From: JBDGYE01 sp039584255 | GTDB taxonomy: Bacteria; Gemmatimonadota; Gemmatimonadetes; Palauibacterales; Palauibacteraceae | Direction: 5' to 3' | NCBI GenBank assembly: GCA_039584255.1 | Contig: JBDGYE010000005.1 | Coordinates: 1-64,000, forward strand | DNA: 64,000 bases | Shown here: positions 53,743 through 61,955 of the stretch, in pieces | Numbering within the stretch: the first letter of the stretch is position 1 | Layout of the letters: each line of letters opens with the position of its first letter | Notes under the pieces: model-generated | The model's database searches: none | What the model was told of the DNA's origin: nothing | Seen by the model: only the letters and a program-made list of their open reading frames with translations | Translations under genes and position numbers: made by a program

Positions 53743-54056
53743 GCCAGCTTCCTTCCTTAACGTCGCCAGGAGAGACCGGACCGGTGAGCATCATGTCCGG
53801 CGTCGCAATGCCTAGGCACAAGCAATGCCGATGCCAGCATGTCCGTTGAATGAACGATTACGATAATACCATATCATAAAACACGTTACCATTACAACTG
53901 TCGCACTCCATCTCGCCGGGGCCACAACAACGCGTGTCAGATTATGTGCCGTTATGACCCACGTCATCGCGCATGTGGGAGAGCTGTCCAGCGGGTGTCG
54001 GTGGGGTCCAGCTTCCGAGCGGAGTCGGGAACCGGGCTGCAAGCGCGGCCCCGCCG
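53743..54056. promoter_or_regulatory. AT-rich promoter island of the pentahaem-molybdopterin operon
   Basis: The 314-bp gap holds no gene. Within it, 53843-53900 is strikingly AT-rich for this window (on the minus strand it includes TGTTTTATGATATGG and TATTATCG). It lies about 100-160 nt upstream of the pentahaem start, where the operon's promoter and a regulator site should be. TATGAT and TATTAT are candidate -10 elements; no clear -35 could be fixed. CCCAC/GTGGG at about 53956-53980 is a weak inverted repeat. Confidence 0.55.
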
Positions 54057-55154
54057 TCAGACGGTGGGGCTGGCCGTGTAACCCAGAATAGTGAGCACGA
54101 TGATATAGACTATGATGCCGACACCTATCCACGTGAACAGGTGGCTTCGCTCGCCACGTGCAGACCCTCGATCCAGGAAGGGAATGATCAGAAGGAGGAG
54201 CCCGGCCAGGGCAAACGCCATCGCGCCCACGACTTCGCCCTCGAACACGAGAATGTGGCTAGGGAGCAGCTTCAAGGTGTGGAACATGAACATGAAGTAC
54301 CACTCGGGCTTGATGCCGATCGGAGCGGGCGCGAAAGGATCCGCCTTCGTTCCGAGCTCCGCCGGCACGAAGGCCGCGAGCGCGGCAAGCACGCCGAGGG
54401 CGGCGAGCCAACCCACGAGGTCTCGGAGGAGGAAGTTGGGAACGAACGGAAGGCTCCGCCTGGTCTCCCTTTTCTCGGCGACATCTGGCGGAATGCTCAT
54501 GCCGTGCCGCTGAACCATGAACAGGTGCAAGCCTATGAGAAGGACGGTGATAGAGGGAAGAATCGCAACGTGGATCGCGTAGAAACGCGTCAGCGTCGCG
54601 CCTGACACATCTTCGCCTCCGCGCAGGAGTTGTTTGGCGAACGACCCCACCAGCGGGAAGACCCCCACGATCTCGGTGCCGACTCTCGTGGCGAAGAACG
54701 CGAGCTCATTCCACGGCAGAAGGTAGCCCGTGAAGCCGAACGCCAGAGCCAGAACCAGCAGTCCGACACCCGACAGCCACGTGATCTCCCGCGGCGGCCG
54801 GTAAGCCTTCAGAAGCAGTACGCTGAAGAGATGGATGAATACCGTGAAGATCATCAGGTTCGCCGCCCAGGAGTGCAGCGAGCGCACCAGCCAGCCGAAT
54901 TCCACTTCGGCCATCAAGAACTGAACCGACTCGTACGCCTCCTCTGCGCTGGGCCGATAATAGAACAGAAGCAGCACGCCGGTGACCACCTGCACCAGGA
55001 AGAGAAACAGCGTCATTCCTCCCAGGTAATACCAGACGCTGTGCCGGTGGACCGGTACCTCTTTCTTCCTGGCGAGCTCGGCGAACGGAGCGAAGCCGAT
55101 GCGATCGTCCAGCCACTTCCAGAGGTCACTCAGCGCCTGCCGGGATCTTCCCAT
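54057..55154 (-). CDS. Cytochrome b, fused b6 plus subunit IV type
   Basis: The product is 365 residues from the ATG at 55154. Eight spans are predicted. Haem ligands are in helix B (HSWAANLMIFTVFIH, 13 residues between) and helix D (HVAILPSITVLLIGLH, 14 between, as in cytochrome b6). FYYRPSAEEA and GYLLPWNE are b6-like, and the Qo motif PEWY is present in the subunit IV part. At the place of the b6 Cys that binds haem ci, the sequence reads GGMTLFLFLV, with Leu. It oxidises quinol together with the Rieske protein encoded just upstream (2 nt). Confidence 0.93.
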   Translation of the reverse strand: MGRSRQALSDLWKWLDDRIGFAPFAELARKKEVPVHRHSVWYYLGGMTLFLFLVQVVTGVLLLFYYRPSAEEAYESVQFLMAEVEFGWLVRSLHSWAANLMIFTVFIHLFSVLLLKAYRPPREITWLSGVGLLVLALAFGFTGYLLPWNELAFFATRVGTEIVGVFPLVGSFAKQLLRGGEDVSGATLTRFYAIHVAILPSITVLLIGLHLFMVQRHGMSIPPDVAEKRETRRSLPFVPNFLLRDLVGWLAALGVLAALAAFVPAELGTKADPFAPAPIGIKPEWYFMFMFHTLKLLPSHILVFEGEVVGAMAFALAGLLLLIIPFLDRGSARGERSHLFTWIGVGIIVYIIVLTILGYTASPTV

Positions 55155-55156
55155 GC

Positions 55157-55612
55157 TCACGCCCCCCGGCTCACAACTATCTGATCGCCTCGCACGTTGA
55201 CTTCGAAGGCATCGAGCGGTCGGGGTGGCGGGCCGGCGACGTTTCGACCGCTGAGGTCGAAGTGGCCGTTGTGGCAGGCACACCAGATGCGGCTGATGTC
55301 GTCGCGGTACTGCACGGTGCACTCGAGGTGAGAGCACACGGCCGAGAAGGCGCGGAGCTCTCCGTCTGGCGTGCGGACCAAGATTCCGGCCCGGTTGCCG
55401 AATCTGAACAGCCGGCCGTTGTTCGGAGCGATTTCCTCCGGCGCGAACGGCAACACGACCGAGCTCGCCGCCGATTCGGCGCTCGCGGGTGGAATGAGGT
55501 ACCTGGTCACCGGGTAAAAGATCGCCAGCAGAATCCCCCCCACACCGGTCCCGAGGATCCAGTTGACGAACCTCCGTCGGGAAGCTCCGCCGGACTGTGA
55601 GGCTCCGCTCAT
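55157..55612 (-). CDS. Rieske [2Fe-2S] protein of a bc complex
   Basis: The product is 151 residues from the ATG at 55612. SRRRFVNWILG with the following hydrophobic stretch (about 20-37) is a twin-arginine signal anchor. Cluster ligands are C93 and H95 (CSHLEC) and C111 and H114 (CACHNGHFD), with the C98-C113 disulfide. The first motif has Ser in place of the common Thr. It carries the first electron of quinol oxidation from cytochrome b to the c-type cytochromes of the same operon. Confidence 0.93.
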   Translation of the reverse strand: MSGASQSGGASRRRFVNWILGTGVGGILLAIFYPVTRYLIPPASAESAASSVVLPFAPEEIAPNNGRLFRFGNRAGILVRTPDGELRAFSAVCSHLECTVQYRDDISRIWCACHNGHFDLSGRNVAGPPPRPLDAFEVNVRGDQIVVSRGA

Positions 55613-55650
55613 CAGTGCTCTCTCCTCCGCGAATCCAGAGGTTCGGGTGC

Positions 55651-56937
55651 TCAGGTCGTGCGACCTGCGGTGTGCCTTCCCTCGATCTGATGGATCTTCA
55701 TCACAAGCCCGACTATCAGCACGATGATGACGATCACCGATGCGGCGAGGCCCATCCGACGGACCTGCAGATCGCGCAGCGCCCGAACGCCGCGCTCGAC
55801 GCCCTCGGCGGCGATCTCCAGTCCTCCCTCGACTTCCGCACCGACAACGTCGGGGTTGAAGGCGTGAACGGCCGCTCTGGCCTTTACGAGACCATCGTGG
55901 GCCCCCGTCATCTCGAATTGAGCCTGGCCGACCTCCATGCCGGCGTTCTCCGCTCGCGACAGGACCCATTCCGCCGAATCCACAACGGTGCGCAACGAGT
56001 CGATCATGGCACGCATTGCCGCGGCGGCCTGACCGCCGGGATCATCCGCGGAATGGCATTGACTGCATACCGCATCGTCGGCCAGGCCGAGCATCGCGTC
56101 GCCGGCTTCGCCGATGTCGTGATTCCGGTGGCAGGTGGCGCACCCGGGAGTGCCGAGCAGGGTGAAGACTTCTGCGTGGCGGGACTCTACGAAGTGGCCT
56201 GCCATCACGGCGTGACACTGCCCGCAGACATTGCCCACCCAAGAGATCCCGGGTGGGGCCGCGCCGTGATTGCCGTGACAGTCGTTACAGGTAGGGGCCG
56301 AGAGGTCGCCCTCCTCGGACAGCATCCGCCAGTGCAGGCTGCGGTCGTACTTGTCCACCTGGTCCGAAGGCAGGCCGTACGGCTCCATGCGTTCCGGGTC
56401 TGCGTGACACTTCCCGCAAGTCTCCGTAACCCGTAGGGGGTGGACGCTCGAATTCGGGTCCGTCGGCCGCAGAATCTCGTGAGCGGGGTGACAGCTGATA
56501 CATGTCGCAACGTTCGGGTCTCCGAGCTCCGTCAATCGGCGACCATGGGTGGAGGTCGCGTATTCCGCCAACTGGTCCACGCGGAGAGAGGGATTGTACC
56601 GCCTCATGAACTCAGCGTCCGCGTGGCACCGACCGCAAACCTCGAGGACCTGCCTGTGATCCGGAACGCCGATGTACCCCTTCATCGGGTCCATGGCCTC
56701 CAGTCCAGCCAACGTGGCGTCTCCCCCGTGGCACGCGATACAGCCGAATCCCTTGGCGGCGTGCACGTCCCGGGGGTAGCTCTCGGCCGGAGCGGCGAGA
56801 CGCCCGCCGAGGGCTGCATGGCAGGTCAGGCACGTGCCGGTGGGCGGCTGGGCTTCCTGGCCCGGCGATGCCGTTGGCCAGCCGGCAGCCGCGACGGCGA
56901 TGGTCAGCAGACCGGCCCCTCTGTTGAGCCTCCTCAT
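55651..56937 (-). CDS. Nonahaem c-type cytochrome with C-terminal membrane anchor
   Basis: The product is 428 residues. A signal peptide (to about SPGQEA) precedes nine CxxCH motifs (CLTCH, CIACH, CGRCH, CISCH, CGKCH, CNDCH, CGQCH, CATCH, CSQCH) in the first 300 residues. A helical segment (about 310-390) then leads to a C-terminal span (MGLAASVIVIIVLIVGLVMK). Its start overlaps the tetrahaem gene by 4 nt, and it precedes Rieske by 38 nt, so it should be a subunit of this bc-type complex, taking the place of c1 or f. Confidence 0.88.
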   Translation of the reverse strand: MRRLNRGAGLLTIAVAAAGWPTASPGQEAQPPTGTCLTCHAALGGRLAAPAESYPRDVHAAKGFGCIACHGGDATLAGLEAMDPMKGYIGVPDHRQVLEVCGRCHADAEFMRRYNPSLRVDQLAEYATSTHGRRLTELGDPNVATCISCHPAHEILRPTDPNSSVHPLRVTETCGKCHADPERMEPYGLPSDQVDKYDRSLHWRMLSEEGDLSAPTCNDCHGNHGAAPPGISWVGNVCGQCHAVMAGHFVESRHAEVFTLLGTPGCATCHRNHDIGEAGDAMLGLADDAVCSQCHSADDPGGQAAAAMRAMIDSLRTVVDSAEWVLSRAENAGMEVGQAQFEMTGAHDGLVKARAAVHAFNPDVVGAEVEGGLEIAAEGVERGVRALRDLQVRRMGLAASVIVIIVLIVGLVMKIHQIEGRHTAGRTT

Positions 56938-58148
56938 CGCGGCACCGCCAGAGATTCCAGAAACGCCCCTAGATCTGCCATCTCGCTTGGCGTAAAAGTA
57001 GGCCAGACTTCCCCGATGCCCGACTCGTACATAGCCGGGGCATGGTTCCAGAGCGAGGCAGCCATTCCGCCCGGAGAGTCGACGCCTCTCACCGCGGCCA
57101 GGTCCGGAGCGTTCGTCCCCCCGCGGCCGTTCAACGAATGACAGGCGAGGCAGCCCTTATCCCTCAACAGGAGTCGTCCGCGGTCCGGATCGCCGGAATC
57201 CGCGAAGTACTGGACAGAGTGGAGGTATGCCACGAGATCCGCCATCTGTACGGCCGACAGCTTGGGGACCGACAGCCCTCTGGCCCTCAACGCGCGGCGC
57301 ATCGCCGGAGCTTTGTTAAGCATAGCCGCAGCGAACTCGGTCATGCTCCGCCTGCCCCGGCCCCCTGCCAGATCGGGACCGAGCCGTCCTCCTCGGCCCA
57401 GGATGCTGTGGCAATCGATGCAACCCTTCTCCACGACCAGCCGCCTTCCCTCGTCCGCCCGCCCGGGCAATACGTGCAGAGGGCCTTGTGGCCAATCCCC
57501 CGCGGCGGATTCCAGGTAAGAGATCAGGTCGATGAGCTCGCTGCCCGAGACAGACGACCGCTCGATGCCGAGAGCGTTCATCGCTTCGTCCATGGCCGGC
57601 CCGTGGTTCCACATCGCCGCCGCGACCTGGATCGGCGATCCGAAGTAGCTCACGAACTCGAGGTTCGGACCGATTACGCCGCCCACGCCGCCGACCTGAT
57701 GGCACATCACGCAGCGCTTTTCCGTGAACAGCTCCCGGCCGTGCGCGGCATCGCCGGGAGGATCGAAGTAGTCGAGCGTGAACAGGAAGGCGATGAGATC
57801 GCTCGTCTCCTGCGCCGTCATCTGTGGCCGGTCGATGCCGAGGCTCCCCATGCGTTCGACCATCCGTGGAACGTGGTTCCACATGTGCGCGGCCAGCTCA
57901 TAGAACGTCTTCCTCTCGGAAGAGGCTCCCAGATCCGGGCCCTCGTCTCCGCCGAGCCCGCGGACGGCGTGGCACTTCACGCAACCCTTTTCCCCGAAGA
58001 CCTGCGCTCCGGCGAAGGCGTTCTGAGCCGGTCCCGCCGGCGTCTGCGCAAGGCTCGCCGTAGTGGCTCCGAACAGCGCAAGTACGGCAGCCAGGGGGAC
58101 GATGATGGACCGGTGCGGATGCCCCATGCGGATACTCTCGTCAGTCAT
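56934..58148 (-). CDS. Tetrahaem cytochrome c of four domains (WNHxPxM type), paralogue
   Basis: The product is 404 residues from the ATG at 58148; an ATG at 58127 (MGHPHRS) is possible. Signal peptide to about TASLAQ. Motifs CVKCH, CVMCH, CIDCH and CLACH, each followed by a Met segment: MWNHVPRM, MWNHGPAM, MLNKAPAM (diverged) and LWNHAPAM. It is a four-fold repeat of the monohaem unit, as in the protein at 47549. It leads the nonahaem-Rieske-cytochrome b operon and could be the soluble acceptor. Confidence 0.85.
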   Translation of the reverse strand: MTDESIRMGHPHRSIIVPLAAVLALFGATTASLAQTPAGPAQNAFAGAQVFGEKGCVKCHAVRGLGGDEGPDLGASSERKTFYELAAHMWNHVPRMVERMGSLGIDRPQMTAQETSDLIAFLFTLDYFDPPGDAAHGRELFTEKRCVMCHQVGGVGGVIGPNLEFVSYFGSPIQVAAAMWNHGPAMDEAMNALGIERSSVSGSELIDLISYLESAAGDWPQGPLHVLPGRADEGRRLVVEKGCIDCHSILGRGGRLGPDLAGGRGRRSMTEFAAAMLNKAPAMRRALRARGLSVPKLSAVQMADLVAYLHSVQYFADSGDPDRGRLLLRDKGCLACHSLNGRGGTNAPDLAAVRGVDSPGGMAASLWNHAPAMYESGIGEVWPTFTPSEMADLGAFLESLAVPR

Positions 58149-58396
58149 GGTGTACCAACCTGCATATCGACCGCGGACAGCTTAAGGGCAAGAATGGCAG
58201 ATGCTGCGAAGGCTTATAATGAGCGGCTGTCGCCCCCATACGCCAGACCCGTGAGGCCGCGGTCCGGACAGCGGTCGAGCTTTCGTCCATCGGGGCCCGT
58301 TGGTATCGTAATTGCGAGGGCACACGGTGACACACGGCCGCCAGGGCCGAACGGTCTGTAGACCAGGCCGGGAGCTCGACAACAAGGAGAGCGAGC

Positions 58397-58792
58397 ATGA
58401 GGAGAGCGCTGAGTTTGATGCTGGGCCTGACCCTTGTCTTCGGTTTCGGCTTGCAGGCCGCGGCCGCACAGGAGTCTGGCAAGCCGGCTGCCGTGACCCA
58501 CGATCTCGAGGGCAAGGACAACTGCCTGATGTGCCACAAGACCGGGGTCATGGAAGCTCCGGTCGCGCCCGAGAGCCATGCCGACCGCACGAGCGACGTG
58601 TGCCTGCTATGCCACGGCGAGGGCTCGCCGATGCAGACAGCGGATGCGGGAGCGATCCCCCACGATCTCGAGGGCAAGGACAACTGCCTGATGTGCCACA
58701 AGACCGGGGTCATGGAGGCGACGAAGATTTCGGAGAATCACGGCGAGGTGGCGAACGAGCAGTGTCAGCTCTGCCATACGCCGGCCGGCTGA
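58397..58792 (+). CDS. Small periplasmic tetrahaem cytochrome with internal duplication
   Basis: The product is 131 residues, with AAGGAG upstream. Signal peptide to about AAAAQ. Four CxxCH motifs: CLMCH, CLLCH, CLMCH, CQLCH. It is two copies of a di-haem unit, each starting HDLEGKDNCLMCHKTGVMEA. It is divergent from the tetrahaem operon (248 nt between starts) and the only plus-strand gene in the cytochrome region, so it may be separately controlled. It is probably a soluble shuttle between inner- and outer-membrane complexes. Confidence 0.88.
   Translation: MRRALSLMLGLTLVFGFGLQAAAAQESGKPAAVTHDLEGKDNCLMCHKTGVMEAPVAPESHADRTSDVCLLCHGEGSPMQTADAGAIPHDLEGKDNCLMCHKTGVMEATKISENHGEVANEQCQLCHTPAG
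58497..58716 (+). repeat. 58-bp perfect direct repeat inside the small cytochrome gene
   Basis: The 58 bases at 58497-58554 recur without change at 58659-58716. The offset is 162 bp, 54 codons, so the reading frame is kept. The repeats encode the first haem motif of each half. Confidence 0.9.
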
Positions 58793-58865
58793 GCCGGACC
58801 CTCCGACTCCTGGAGGCAAGCGCTTCCGGAGTCGCAAGTAGGGAGTAGATAGACTCATAAACTCA

Positions 58866-58910
58866 GATCGCCGCGGCGCCTGACCGACGCCGCGGCGATC
58901 TTCTTTGTTG
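58866..58910 (+). terminator. Rho-independent terminator
   Basis: A perfect 13-bp stem, GATCGCCGCGGCG (58866-58878) with CGCCGCGGCGATC (58888-58900), 9-nt loop, then TTCTTTGTTG. It follows the small tetrahaem gene by 73 nt and could also act on the convergent 16-haem gene. Confidence 0.82.
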
Positions 58911-58943
58911 TCCGCAGGGCTTTGAGCCCCCTGCCCGATACCT

Positions 58944-60338
58944 CTACGGCGAGTCCAGCTGGAATCCGAAGTGGCAGATGCCGCAGGACATCTCGCTCTT
59001 CTCCCGGACGTGCTCGGGGTCGAAGTCGGGCCCGTGTGGGTTGATCCGGAAGCCTTCCTTCGCCGAGTGGCAGCGTAGACACGAATCCTGCTGGTGGCAG
59101 GAGACGCAGGTCTCCAGGTTCTGTCGGGCCGCCTGCCCGTGGCTCTGAAACCAGTTCGGATCCGCGTCGTGGTAGCCGCCGGCGGTCCTTTCGTCCTGGC
59201 CGGCACCCTGGCTCTCATGGCAGTTCCGGCAGAAGACCTCGCGCGAGTGGCACTCGGCGCATTCCATCGGCGCGGCCCAGGCCTCCGCGGGGTGACGCTG
59301 GACGAAGTTCACCGGATGAAAGACGGGCCGCCCCGCTCCGTCGTGACAGTCGATGCAGAACGTCTCGGCATGGCAGGCGGAGCACTTTGGAGTCGCCGCC
59401 ACGGCCGCCTCGCCGTGCGCCACCGCGAAGGTCGGTCCGTGACCGGGAACTTCCCCGCTGGCCGGCACGGCTCTGGCAGAAGCTCCGTGGGCCTCCGGGA
59501 AGCCGTCGGTCACGCGGTCACCCGTGTCGAGGTGACAGGCAGAGCACGTCTCCGCCGCGTGGCAGGTGGAGCAGCTCTGAGGCGAGGTCTCCGCAAGCGC
59601 GGAGTGCGTCATCTGCCAGTCGGACGCCTGGTGGCTCGGCGGAATCGGCCAGCTTCCCTCGCGGCCGGTAACCATCTCGGCCACGCGCCCGTCCGCGGCG
59701 AGAGCCATGATTGGCGCCACCGCCGCGGCGTTGGCGTGGCAGCGGGTGCAGCTCTCCCGGGCGTGGCAGACTGAGCACCGGGCCACGTCGTCAAGGGCCG
59801 CTGCGCCGTGCTGGAAGGCGAAGTCGGCCGACCCGTGATCCGGTGGCGCGGAAAACGCCGCGATCGTGGCCGCCGTCATCGCCGGCGCCTCGGAGAGTGT
59901 CATGTGGCACTGTGCACACGGCACGCCCGCGGCCTGGTGATCCTCCGTGCCGGGCGCGTGGCAGGCCATGCAGGCCTCGGCGGCGGCGGCCTGAACCTCC
60001 ATCTCGCCGCCGGTGCCGGGAGTCTGGTGGCAGGCGCCGCAGGGGAGCTCCGGGTGGCCCGGGTGGACCGTCTTAAGGTTCCCCGCCGGTTGCTCGGCCC
60101 GGCCCTCCCACGCAACCGCCGGGAGGTTGGTGCCATCGTGGCATCCGCCGCACAGCGTCGGCTCGACGGATACCGACTGCTCCGGCTCTCCCGCCTCGAT
60201 GCCTTCGTGACACGCGGTGCAGGTGGGGAAGATCCCCTGATGCCGCGCGTGCGGGAACGGCGTCTCCTGTGGGCGCGAGAGCATGACCCCCACACCGAAC
60301 AGCAGCCCGACGGAAGCTAGCAACGCCGCTCGTTTCAT
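58944..60338 (-). CDS. Exported 16-haem c-type cytochrome
   Basis: The product is 464 residues from the ATG at 60338, which overlaps the beta-barrel stop (TGATG). Signal peptide about 1-22. Sixteen CxxCH motifs are spread over the whole length, many in pairs (CSVCH/CTRCH, CSTCH/CSACH, CSACH/CIDCH, CAECH/CRNCH, CVSCH/CLRCH). No lipobox is seen. Abundant additional His would give bis-His haems. Its coupling to an outer-membrane barrel suggests a porin-cytochrome conduit partner, placed in or beside the barrel, on either side of the outer membrane. Confidence 0.88.
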   Translation of the reverse strand: MKRAALLASVGLLFGVGVMLSRPQETPFPHARHQGIFPTCTACHEGIEAGEPEQSVSVEPTLCGGCHDGTNLPAVAWEGRAEQPAGNLKTVHPGHPELPCGACHQTPGTGGEMEVQAAAAEACMACHAPGTEDHQAAGVPCAQCHMTLSEAPAMTAATIAAFSAPPDHGSADFAFQHGAAALDDVARCSVCHARESCTRCHANAAAVAPIMALAADGRVAEMVTGREGSWPIPPSHQASDWQMTHSALAETSPQSCSTCHAAETCSACHLDTGDRVTDGFPEAHGASARAVPASGEVPGHGPTFAVAHGEAAVAATPKCSACHAETFCIDCHDGAGRPVFHPVNFVQRHPAEAWAAPMECAECHSREVFCRNCHESQGAGQDERTAGGYHDADPNWFQSHGQAARQNLETCVSCHQQDSCLRCHSAKEGFRINPHGPDFDPEHVREKSEMSCGICHFGFQLDSP

Positions 60339-61810
60339 CAGTAGCCTCCGATTCCCCGCAGCGAGGTGCGCGGCTGGGCCGCCATGGTGCCGAAGCGGTA
60401 ACCGAGCGACAGGTGGGCCCGCGCCTGAGTCCAATCCGGGCTGTCCGGTCGCTTGTCGTACGTCATTCGGTAAAGGCCACCGCTTCCCGACACGGAAAAC
60501 GTCCCGACATTCCAGGAGAAGTCGAGCCCGCCGCCGGAGGCGACCTGCTCACCGACGCGAAACTCGCCGAACGTCTGGGTGACGGTACCGTGCAGTGCCA
60601 GCCTGATATCGGGTCCGAAGGTTCGGCCCACGGTGAGATCACCTCCGTAGCGCGCGGCGCCGAAGCCGGTCTCCGACCGGTAGCCCCCGTCGACGAACCA
60701 GTCGCGTCCCCGCCACCGCCCACCGGCCAGAAGGCGCCAGCCGTCGGTCTTCATGGGTGCTAATTCTGCGCCCGCGTTGGCCTTCTCGTAGTCGCGGTAT
60801 CCGCCTCCCACCTCCAGCGTCAGGGTCGAGCCGGGGAGGGTCCAGCTCAGCAGTCCACGGCCCTCCTTGAATCCGACCGGAGTAAAGGCGCCCCAGATCG
60901 TCCACAGCTCGAAGAAAGGAGTGTAGTGCCTTCCCTCCAGCGTCAGGTGGAAGCCTTTCGGAAGCGGGGCGGCGGCGGCCAGCCGGGCCGAGTTGACCTC
61001 CTTGTAGGCCAGGTCATAAGCCAGTGAGCCGTCGATCACGACCTGCGGCAGCATCAGCCGCGCATCTGCAGCGATCCGCTCGGAGTAGAGGGCCAGGCGA
61101 TCGGTGCGGATCTCGCGCTGGTACAGGCCGCTGAGGAAGAATTTCCTCTGGACGTCGACTCCGGCCTCGAAGCCGTAGATCAGGGCCCGCTTGTCCGGCG
61201 CGAAGACGTCGTTCTCGCTGAGCAACTTCCCGCTTCGCGGAGCGTTCGTGCCCGGGTAGAGGCTCCAACCTCCCCAGGCCTCCAGCCGGAGCACGTCGAG
61301 TCCCTTCCAGAGAACCGACCCTCCATCGAAGTTGCGGTAGCCCAGGCTGCTCGCTCGCAGCAGCCGGCCCGCCGTGGCGCGCCACCCGGCCCGCTCGTAC
61401 CGCGCGTAGCCCGTGATCAGGTCGAACTCCTGGCTCGACTTCGGCCACACCTCGTCGCTCAGAAAGCGGGTCCGCATCTGGCTGTGCACGGAGAGTCCTT
61501 CCACCCCGAGCCAGGCCGCGAACCGGATGTCGCCGTAGGTCGGAGTGACCGTCTGCACATCGCCAGCACGGTACCAGCGGCAGAAGTCGTCGGTGAGGCA
61601 GGTAACGATGGTGCCGTTCGCGAGCCGTCTCTGAAGCCCGTCGCCAGGAACGCTGCTCTCCGGGACGCTGTCTCGCACCAGGCCGCGCAGCTCGAGCACG
61701 TCTCCCCGTACCCTTACCTCGGCCTGGTATCCCTGAGCGGCGAGTGAAAGTGGACTCAGCGGGGCTGCCAGGAGGAGGAGAGCGAGCGCCCGTCGATGGA
61801 CGGTCATCAT
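60338..61810 (-). CDS. Outer-membrane beta-barrel protein, partner of 16-haem cytochrome
   Basis: The product is 490 residues from the ATG at 61810. Signal peptide about 1-25 (SLAAQ). The rest is alternating amphipathic strands rich in Gly, Tyr and Trp (VLRLEAWGGWSLYPG, FFLSGLYQREIRTDRLAL, LTLEVGGGYRDYEKA, FVDGGYRSETGFGAARYGG), consistent with roughly 20 or more strands. LTDDFCRWYRAG has a Cys near residue 80; no haem motif is present. No sequence family is recognised with certainty. It overlaps the 16-haem gene, as in porin-cytochrome operons. Confidence 0.8.
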   Translation of the reverse strand: MMTVHRRALALLLLAAPLSPLSLAAQGYQAEVRVRGDVLELRGLVRDSVPESSVPGDGLQRRLANGTIVTCLTDDFCRWYRAGDVQTVTPTYGDIRFAAWLGVEGLSVHSQMRTRFLSDEVWPKSSQEFDLITGYARYERAGWRATAGRLLRASSLGYRNFDGGSVLWKGLDVLRLEAWGGWSLYPGTNAPRSGKLLSENDVFAPDKRALIYGFEAGVDVQRKFFLSGLYQREIRTDRLALYSERIAADARLMLPQVVIDGSLAYDLAYKEVNSARLAAAAPLPKGFHLTLEGRHYTPFFELWTIWGAFTPVGFKEGRGLLSWTLPGSTLTLEVGGGYRDYEKANAGAELAPMKTDGWRLLAGGRWRGRDWFVDGGYRSETGFGAARYGGDLTVGRTFGPDIRLALHGTVTQTFGEFRVGEQVASGGGLDFSWNVGTFSVSGSGGLYRMTYDKRPDSPDWTQARAHLSLGYRFGTMAAQPRTSLRGIGGY

Positions 61811-61902
61811 GCATGCTCCGGGGAGTGTGGGTTCAACCACCGTCGAGTCCCGCTATTCGGCTGCCTCAACTTGATGTACGCTTCCCAATGCATCAACCCC
61901 GC

Positions 61903-61932
61903 CGGGGGACGGCTCAGTGACCGGTCCCCGGG
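61903..61932 (-). terminator. Possible hairpin after the CbcL-like gene
   Basis: CCGGGGGAC and GGTCCCCGG form a stem with a one-base bulge, 24-53 nt past the stop of the CbcL-like gene. There is no T-run. It could attenuate rather than end transcription into the barrel gene. Confidence 0.35.
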
Positions 61933-61955
61933 GAGCCACCTGATATGGCCGCGGC

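Noticed and set aside
53812..54132. 106-codon minus-strand frame in the gap before the pentahaem gene
   Set aside because: It overlaps the AT-rich promoter region and the end of cytochrome b; its composition changes abruptly and no ribosome binding site supports it.
58497..58716. Perfect direct repeats considered as a CRISPR or mobile element signature
   Set aside because: There are only two copies, in frame inside a cytochrome gene, encoding haem-binding motifs.
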